From: Anaerolineales bacterium
Lineage (GTDB): Bacteria; Chloroflexota; Anaerolineae; Anaerolineales; E44-bin32
NCBI GenBank assembly: GCA_030673085.1
Contig: DAOVFE010000053.1
Coordinates: forward strand, 1 to 8,878
Reading direction: 5' to 3'
DNA: 8,878 nucleotides
Of the stretch, positions 1-5,802 are shown one piece after another. The stretch's first letter is position 1. The number at the start of each line of letters is the position of its first letter. Both the position numbers and the translations under genes were made by a program. The notes under the pieces are model-generated. The model saw only the letters and a list, made by a program, of their open reading frames with translations. It was not told the origin of the DNA and did not search any database.

Positions 1-414
1 TTTATGGTTGCTGCGGGCTCCAACTACCGGATAACGTTCGAAGAATATGCAGAGCAGCTTGAGCGTAGCGCATGGAATACCGGCGATGCGGGCCGGACTA
101 TAAAGGGCTATGTCGAATCGATTGGCAGCTACGATACTGCTCATGTAGTCGCATTTCCATATTGGATGGATACTCGCCTTGTCGGTATCCACGCGGGACA
201 GCCGACCCGCGATTATGCTATATGGCCTGATGAGCTTGATCAACTGGCGGACGAAACTCGCAATCAGCTTTTTATTGTGAATCCGAATGACGAAGAAGGA
301 ATCGAACGCTTGCATGCGCTTTTCCCATCGGGCATAACTAAGATTTGGCGCTCGCCAGTTGAAGGACATGATTTCATCATTTATTTTGTTCCTGGACAGG
401 CCAGTTTGGATTAG
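1..414 (+). CDS. GT39-like membrane glycosyltransferase, C-terminal end (5' partial)
   Basis: The frame is open from the first base. The ATG at position 4 is probably internal, because no ribosome binding site is visible and the protein starts mid-domain. About 137 residues remain before the TAG at 412-414. The segment has no membrane spans and is a soluble alpha/beta tail. It includes a 'SAWNTGDAGR' stretch and a 'VVAFPYWMDTRLVGI' stretch, and it ends with 'FIIYFVPGQ'. I recognise this from memory as the extracytoplasmic C-terminal domain that follows the membrane part of GT39 (PMT_2/ArnT-like) sugar transferases in Anaerolineae. Those enzymes move a sugar from a polyprenyl-phosphate carrier to a surface acceptor. 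The catalytic part lies outside the window, so the assignment rests on the tail and on the neighbouring GT39/YYY genes. The next gene starts 39 bases downstream on the same strand with no visible terminator between them, which suggests co-transcription. Confidence 0.6.
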   Translation, partial: FMVAAGSNYRITFEEYAEQLERSAWNTGDAGRTIKGYVESIGSYDTAHVVAFPYWMDTRLVGIHAGQPTRDYAIWPDELDQLADETRNQLFIVNPNDEEGIERLHALFPSGITKIWRSPVEGHDFIIYFVPGQASLD

Positions 415-444
415 TGGAAAGAACAACTACAAAGAGACTATGCC

Positions 445-448
445 GGAG
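445..448 (+). promoter_or_regulatory. Ribosome binding site that decides the start of the GT39-YYY fusion gene
   Basis: GGAG lies 5 bases before the ATG at 454 but only 2 bases before the in-frame GTG at 451. The ATG at 454 is therefore the better start, although GTG-451 would add only one residue. Another in-frame ATG at 487 has its nearest GGAG 14 bases away, which is too far. Confidence 0.5.
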
Positions 449-453
449 TCGTG

Positions 454-3400
454 ATGGAAATCAGGAATGGAGCTTCTGCTCTATCGATGGAGCAAGGTAA
501 AAAATCGAAGATCCCCAATTTGCGGGCCTGTATACCAGAAATCCTTTTGTTTCTGGTTCTGGTGATTGCGGCATACCTTCGTTTCAGCGGTATTCATTGG
601 GATGAATATACTCACTCCCATCCGGATGAGCGCTTCTTGACGATGGTCGAAACCAGCATCAAGATTCCTCATTCGCTGGGCGAATATTTCGATACCGAAA
701 AATCGCAGCTAAACCCAAACAACGTCGGCCATGGCTTCTTTGTCTATGGCACGTTGCCGATTTTTCTGGTCCGTTATTTGGCTGAAGGTTTGGGCCGAAC
801 GGGCTATGACGAAGTGTACATTATCGGCCGGGCAACTACCGCCTTTTTTGACCTCTTGTCGGTATTTCTGGTTTATCTGATTGGGAGCAGGCTCTATCGG
901 AAACGAGTTGGCCTGCTTGCGGCGGCCTTTACCGCGTTTTCTGTGCTGTTGATTCAGCATTCCCACTTCTTTGTGGTGGATCCCTTTGCCAATACCTTCA
1001 TTCTCGCCGGATTCTATTTTGCGGTTCGCTCCTTGGATGAAGACCACCTGAGGAATTATATTTTCTTTGGGCTTGCGTTGGGAATGGCCGTCGCATGCAA
1101 GATAAGCGCTGCTCCTATGGCTATCTTGATTGCTCTGGCTGCGTTAACGAGGGTCTTGCGAGCCGATACCGAAGCGCGAGGCGCTGAACTTTCATCGGCA
1201 ATCTGGCGTCTGGTCTTAGCTGCGTTCATTTCTCTGGTGACATTTCGTATTTGCCAGCCGTATGCATTCAGCGGCCCCACCTTTTTTGGAGTAGTTCCGA
1301 ATCCGCGTTGGGTAGGCAATATACGGGAAATACACAATCAGCAGAGCGGCGATGTCGACTTTCCGCCGGCGCTGCAATGGGCTAATCGGACGCCAGTGCT
1401 GTTTGCGCTGAAGAATATTGTTTTCTGGGGAATGGGGATGCCGCTTGGTATTGTTGCCTGGGCTGGATGGGCTTGGGCTTTATATCGGATGATCAAAGGC
1501 AGATGGCAGCGGAACTTATTGCCGGTAACTTGGATCACCCTCATTTTCCTCTGGCAATCGACAACCCCGGTACCGGCGATGCGCTATCAGATGCCGATTT
1601 ATCCTCTATTGGCGCTTATGGCTGCCTGGGGGTTATGGCAAGCCTTCGAGTGGGCCAGCGCGCGGCAAGAAAAGCCCAAAAGGCGTTTGACGAAAGCAAT
1701 AGTGGGCGGGCTTATAACATCAGTATTATTGGGGACCGGGATTTGGGCTTTTTCATTTCATAGCATATATGTCAACACAAATACGCATGTTGCCGCTTCG
1801 CGCTGGATATTCGGACATATCCCGGCAGCGGTTAACGTTGTCATCGAGCCTAAAAGTGATAGGGAGTCTATTTTAGAGCCGGTACCGGTTTCCTATGATC
1901 TCACATTGGCAGCAGGCATACCGGAGCATATAAGCTTTAAGAGTGAAAAGGAAGGCTTGCTTAAAGCGGTTTCGCTTGATTATGTGACCGATCTGATTCC
2001 GGGTGTAGGAGAAAAGTCAATCCGAGTCGCCATCTACGACAATCAAAATGGCGAACTTTTAGGAATGAGCGGATGGCGGGAGACGGCAAATGATCTAGAT
2101 GCTGGCAATATCGTGGTTTCATTCGATTCGCCGGCTTTTATACACTGGGGCGAATTCTATCAGCTTGAGCTTTTGATCGAAGGTGAAGGCGCTTTACAAT
2201 TGCGCTCCGGGGTCAGCCTGGTGGTTGATAGCGATGAAGGTGAGGTTCTTCAGGCATTGGAGATGCCTCAAAATATGACTGTGACTGCGAATGTGCCCCG
2301 AACTGCCGCCTTCACCAGCAAGACAAATGGGATGGCCGAAGCGATAATGCTTCCCTATGTGTGGAATCCTTCGGACAACATTGACGAATTCAGTATCCGG
2401 GCCGAGATATTAGATGATCCAAATGCGCTCGAGCCGTTGGCTATAGCCAGCTATTATGGCTCTCTGCCAACTAGCAAAGAAACTCGCCTCGAGATTCCGC
2501 TGGAGAGTCCGATCGAGATTGAAGCCGATGAAATGTATTTCATGCGGCTGCAGTTGCTTGAAGGCAACTCCCTGCGACTGCGCGGATCGGTACTAGTCAA
2601 TGAGACGAGCTGGGATTTAGGTCTTCCATCTAGGATGGATGGACGCGATCCCTTTGGGGGTTTGTACACTGGCGCCAATCAAGAGCTTTACTGGGCGGAT
2701 GATCAAGACGATGCCCATAATGGCATCTCAGATAAGCAGGAGCGGATTGTCGATACGCTGGAGCAGGGCGATTATTTGGTAATCACTAGCAATCGGCAGT
2801 ATGGAACCATCGGCCGTGTCCCTATACGCTACCCGCTCACCACGGAATACTATCGCGCTCTGTTGGGCTGCCCGGTTTCAGATCCGGTTTGGCGCTGTGC
2901 AGCAAAGGCGCAGCCGGGGGAGATTAATGGCGAGCTTGGCTATGATCTTATCGCTGTCTTCGAAAGCAACCCCAAGCTTGGACCGCTTGAGATCAGCGAT
3001 CAAGGGGCAGAAGAAGCTTTTACCGTATACGATCATCCCAAGGTATTAATCTTCGCCAAATCTCATGAATTCAATTCACAACTTGTAACTAATCTTTTGG
3101 CGGAAGTTGACCTCAGCCGTGTAGATAATTCTCCTCCAGGCCAGTTGGGAAAGATGGTTGAGGCTAAGGATCTTTTGTTGCCGCCTGATCGGCTTGAGAG
3201 CCAGCAGACTCATGGCACATGGTCGGATTTATATAATCGCAATAGCTTGATCAACCGATCGGGATTTATGGCTGTCGTTATCTGGTGGCTGACGATTGCA
3301 TTGGTTGGAATACTGATATTTCCCCTGACGCATGCGATATTTCCAGGGCTGGGTGATCGGGGATATCCCCTCTCGCGCTTACTCGGATTGCTGCTGGTCG

Positions 3401-5802
3401 CCTGGGGAGTATGGATGCTTGGGAGCGTTAATGTCCCGGTCACCAGGACGACGGTATTAATTGTATTGCTGTTCTTTTCGATCGGCTCAGGCCTTATTGC
3501 CTGGCGAGATCGTCAGGCGTTGCTATCCTTTGTGAAACGCAAGAAGAAAGAAATTGCATGGGTAGAGGCGCTAGCGCTGGCTTTCTTCCTAATTGATCTG
3601 GCGATTCGGTTGGGAAATCCAGATCTATGGCATCCGTCAAAGGGTGGGGAAAAGCCAATGGATTTTGCCTATCTGAATGCAATTTTAAAAAGCACTTCTT
3701 TCCCGCCTTATGACCCATGGTTCTCGGGCGGTTATATTAATTACTATTACTTCGGCTTCGTGCTAATTGGAATGCCTATTAAGCTGCTGGGGATTGTCCC
3801 AGCCAACGCTTACAACCTGGTTATCCCGACTCTCTTCGCTCTGGCGGCGATGGCGGCCTACAGTGTTGGCTATAACCTATTATCGAAGATCAGAACGGAT
3901 GAAGGGGGGTTGGCGCTAATCCGTGCCCGTCGAGCCGGTTTGGCGGCGGCGCTAGCGCTTGTTATGCTGGGAAACCTGGGCACAGCACGGATGATCTATA
4001 GGAGCCTAAAACAATTAGGCGCGCCCGCAGGCGAGCAATCATCCGGTTTTGTGGCTGGCCTGGGACAGGCGCTGCGTGGAGTTGGAAATTATTTCAGTTC
4101 AGATCAATCTCTGCCAATTGCGCTAGACCGCTGGTATTGGGATCCCAGTCGGGCGATTGAACCAGGGCTGGGTGAAGCCGGACCAATTACCGAATTCCCG
4201 TTCTTCACATTCCTATATGCTGATTTGCACGCGCATATGATAAATCTGGCTATCACCGTACTGACTCTGGCCTGGGGACTTTCATGGCTGTTGGCCGCGC
4301 GTGATCGATTTAAATGGCGCAAACTGGACATTTTGCTTGCTTTCATAGCCGGAGGCATCATCTTAGGCGCTTTGCGCCCAACGAATACGTGGGATTACCC
4401 GGTCTATTGGGCACTCTCTATATTGGCTTTAATTGGCACAGCCTGGATCAGACATCGCCGTATCTCGGTCAAGTTAATTCTGGAATGCGCCATTGGCGTG
4501 ATTGTTTTATTCGGCCTGGCAAAGTTATGCTATCGGCCATATGATTATTGGTACCTTCCGGGCTACACAGCCGTTGATCTGTGGAAGGGTTCGCATACTT
4601 CATTGAATGATTATCTCACTGTGCATGGGCTTTTCCTTTTTGTTATCCTGGCTTGGATGGCTTGGGAAGCTCATGAGTGGATGGCTGCCACACCCTTATC
4701 GGCATTGGCTCATCTACGACCTTATTGGGGCTGGATAATCGGCTCTGCAATTACCCTGGCTGCAATAATCGGGGTCTTAGTAGGATTAGGTTACCCGATT
4801 GCTTTGTTAGTGTTCCCGATCATTGTTTGGGCTGGGATTCAATTCCTGCGTAAGGATACACCGATCGAAAAGCAGGTTGTGCTGACATTGGTAGCTTGCG
4901 GGGCGGCTTTAACCTTCATGGTAGAAGTAATTGTCCTTCGCGGGGATCTCAGCCGGATGAATACGGTATTTAAATTCTATTTACAGGTATGGACCCTTTT
5001 TAGCATATCGGCCGCCGTAGCTTTCACCTGGCTGTGGGGTACGTCTGATACAGGAGGAAGGGGATGGAGAACCGCTTTCATATGGGTGCTAGGCATATTA
5101 GTATTTTCGGCGGCTCTTTATCCGTTAACGGCTGCGCCGGCAAAGATACAAGACCGCATGGCGGACTCCGCGCCTCATACGCTAGATGGCATGGCATTCA
5201 TGCCCTATGCATCTTATTATGATGTAGGTGACGAGTTTGATATGGATGAAGATTACCGGGCTATCCGCTGGATGCAGGATAATATTCAGGGCTCGCCTGT
5301 AATCGTGGAGGCTAGTATTCCGGAATATCGATGGGGTTCACGCTACTCGATCCATACCGGGTTACCCGCTGTCCTTGGGTGGAATTGGCACCAGCGCCAG
5401 CAGCGAGTATCCGCTGGAAGCGAGGTGAGCGAGCGGTCGGGCGAGATTGCCTCCTTCTATATGACTCACTCGATTGAAGAAGCACAGCAGTTTATCGATC
5501 GTTATCGGGTTCACTACATAGTTGCCGGCCAATTAGAGCAGATTTTCTATAACCAGTTGCGACCATGCCGGGCAGCGGATAATGGGGATCAAGTAACCTG
5601 CGATATGGGTGGACGTCCGATGGGAATGGAAATGCCTGAATTAAGCCAAGAAGATTGTGAGCCAACCGATCCCAACAATATTGATGGCAGCCTTGTTTGT
5701 TATACTCATGGCTTAGATAAATTCGATCAGATGGTTACCCTGAAAATACTTCAGGATATCTATCGTGATAGTGAAACTGTCATCTATGAGGTAATTCAAT
5801 GA
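454..5802 (+). CDS. Giant GT39 glycosyltransferase-YYY (DUF2298) fusion membrane protein
   Basis: Predicted protein of 1782 residues, numbered from ATG-454. Residues ~28-440 are a polytopic GT39/PMT_2-like domain. After the first membrane span come two acidic pairs, D50-E51 and D58-E59 in 'HPDERF'. The second resembles the 'DExRY' catalytic loop of ArnT/PMT enzymes, and 'MRYQMPIYPLLALMAAW' is typical of the last spans. Residues ~445-930 are a large extracytoplasmic, beta-rich region with a duplicated ~99-residue module (495-593, 620-718), then 'DYLVITSNRQYG' and 'FTVYDHPKVLIF' segments usual in Chloroflexota GT39 tails. Residues ~937-1782 are a full YYY/DUF2298 membrane domain: GDRGY at 967, EKPMD at 1066-1070, YYYFG at 1097-1101, EFPFF then D1257-x-H1259-x-H1261, RMNTVFKFY at 1501-1509 and HTGLPAVLGW from 1634. 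A four-cysteine insertion lies at 1705-1749. GT39 relatives use polyprenyl-phosphate sugars at the outer membrane face; the YYY function is unknown. The stop overlaps the next start (ATGA). Confidence 0.85.
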   Translation: MEIRNGASALSMEQGKKSKIPNLRACIPEILLFLVLVIAAYLRFSGIHWDEYTHSHPDERFLTMVETSIKIPHSLGEYFDTEKSQLNPNNVGHGFFVYGTLPIFLVRYLAEGLGRTGYDEVYIIGRATTAFFDLLSVFLVYLIGSRLYRKRVGLLAAAFTAFSVLLIQHSHFFVVDPFANTFILAGFYFAVRSLDEDHLRNYIFFGLALGMAVACKISAAPMAILIALAALTRVLRADTEARGAELSSAIWRLVLAAFISLVTFRICQPYAFSGPTFFGVVPNPRWVGNIREIHNQQSGDVDFPPALQWANRTPVLFALKNIVFWGMGMPLGIVAWAGWAWALYRMIKGRWQRNLLPVTWITLIFLWQSTTPVPAMRYQMPIYPLLALMAAWGLWQAFEWASARQEKPKRRLTKAIVGGLITSVLLGTGIWAFSFHSIYVNTNTHVAASRWIFGHIPAAVNVVIEPKSDRESILEPVPVSYDLTLAAGIPEHISFKSEKEGLLKAVSLDYVTDLIPGVGEKSIRVAIYDNQNGELLGMSGWRETANDLDAGNIVVSFDSPAFIHWGEFYQLELLIEGEGALQLRSGVSLVVDSDEGEVLQALEMPQNMTVTANVPRTAAFTSKTNGMAEAIMLPYVWNPSDNIDEFSIRAEILDDPNALEPLAIASYYGSLPTSKETRLEIPLESPIEIEADEMYFMRLQLLEGNSLRLRGSVLVNETSWDLGLPSRMDGRDPFGGLYTGANQELYWADDQDDAHNGISDKQERIVDTLEQGDYLVITSNRQYGTIGRVPIRYPLTTEYYRALLGCPVSDPVWRCAAKAQPGEINGELGYDLIAVFESNPKLGPLEISDQGAEEAFTVYDHPKVLIFAKSHEFNSQLVTNLLAEVDLSRVDNSPPGQLGKMVEAKDLLLPPDRLESQQTHGTWSDLYNRNSLINRSGFMAVVIWWLTIALVGILIFPLTHAIFPGLGDRGYPLSRLLGLLLVAWGVWMLGSVNVPVTRTTVLIVLLFFSIGSGLIAWRDRQALLSFVKRKKKEIAWVEALALAFFLIDLAIRLGNPDLWHPSKGGEKPMDFAYLNAILKSTSFPPYDPWFSGGYINYYYFGFVLIGMPIKLLGIVPANAYNLVIPTLFALAAMAAYSVGYNLLSKIRTDEGGLALIRARRAGLAAALALVMLGNLGTARMIYRSLKQLGAPAGEQSSGFVAGLGQALRGVGNYFSSDQSLPIALDRWYWDPSRAIEPGLGEAGPITEFPFFTFLYADLHAHMINLAITVLTLAWGLSWLLAARDRFKWRKLDILLAFIAGGIILGALRPTNTWDYPVYWALSILALIGTAWIRHRRISVKLILECAIGVIVLFGLAKLCYRPYDYWYLPGYTAVDLWKGSHTSLNDYLTVHGLFLFVILAWMAWEAHEWMAATPLSALAHLRPYWGWIIGSAITLAAIIGVLVGLGYPIALLVFPIIVWAGIQFLRKDTPIEKQVVLTLVACGAALTFMVEVIVLRGDLSRMNTVFKFYLQVWTLFSISAAVAFTWLWGTSDTGGRGWRTAFIWVLGILVFSAALYPLTAAPAKIQDRMADSAPHTLDGMAFMPYASYYDVGDEFDMDEDYRAIRWMQDNIQGSPVIVEASIPEYRWGSRYSIHTGLPAVLGWNWHQRQQRVSAGSEVSERSGEIASFYMTHSIEEAQQFIDRYRVHYIVAGQLEQIFYNQLRPCRAADNGDQVTCDMGGRPMGMEMPELSQEDCEPTDPNNIDGSLVCYTHGLDKFDQMVTLKILQDIYRDSETVIYEVIQ
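1936..2232 (+). repeat. Beta-rich extracytoplasmic module, copy 1 of a tandem protein repeat
   Basis: Residues 495-593 of the fusion protein, from 'FKSEKEG' to 'LVVDS'. It aligns by eye with the segment 125 residues downstream: F-x-S then small residues and G at the start; a '(S)IR-x-x-I-x-D' strand in the middle; 'SP-x-x-I' followed by 'F/MY-x-x-L-LLIE/LLE-GEG/GNS' near the end; and a closing 'LRSGVSLVVDS' versus 'LRGSVLVNET'. The similarity is at protein level only. It resembles a jelly-roll or carbohydrate-binding-like sandwich, but I cannot name a family. Confidence 0.55.
2311..2607 (+). repeat. Beta-rich extracytoplasmic module, copy 2 of a tandem protein repeat
   Basis: Residues 620-718 of the fusion protein, from 'FTSKTNG' to 'VLVNET'. 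It is the same length (~99 residues) as copy 1 and shares its start, middle strand and end motifs. Copy 2 has a slightly longer loop after the second strand, with 'WNPSDNIDEFSIR' matching 'PGVGEKSIR' of copy 1. It leads into the 'DPFGGLYTG' segment, after which the chain turns to the YYY domain. Confidence 0.55.
3262..5799 (+). other. YYY/DUF2298 (TIGR03662-type) domain within the fusion protein, copy 1
   Basis: Residues ~937-1782 of the fusion protein form a self-sufficient, strongly hydrophobic unit of about 846 residues. It matches the separate downstream protein (884 residues) motif for motif and in order. In the window from K1067 to G1101, 23 of 35 residues are identical to K128-G162 of the next gene with no gap. 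RMNTVFKFY is identical in both, and the DNA of that motif differs at only 3 of 27 bases (4954-4980 versus 7809-7835). The domain name follows the YYYxG signature described for TIGR03662. The biochemical function is not established. Confidence 0.8.
5788..5791 (+). promoter_or_regulatory. Ribosome binding site inside the fusion gene for the second YYY gene
   Basis: GAGG (continuing as GAGGT) lies 7 bases before the ATG at 5799, inside the last codons of the upstream gene. With the ATGA stop/start overlap at 5799-5802, it supports independent but translationally coupled initiation of the second YYY protein. It also argues that the gene boundary is real rather than a sequencing frameshift. Confidence 0.65.

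Noticed and set aside
4..6. ATG at position 4 as the true start of the first gene
   Set aside because: The frame is open upstream to the window edge, the translation begins in the middle of a domain, and only 3 bases precede it, so a truncated larger gene is the better reading.
415..453. Promoter or terminator between the first two genes
   Set aside because: The 39 bases show no convincing -35/-10 pair and no hairpin. Only a short GGAG before the start is supported.
5799..5802. Sequencing frameshift splitting one double-YYY protein into two genes
   Set aside because: The upstream protein ends at a natural 'VIYEV' terminus like its paralogue, and the downstream one begins with its own membrane span behind a good Shine-Dalgarno site. 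The ATGA overlap is a normal coupling arrangement and recurs at 8450.
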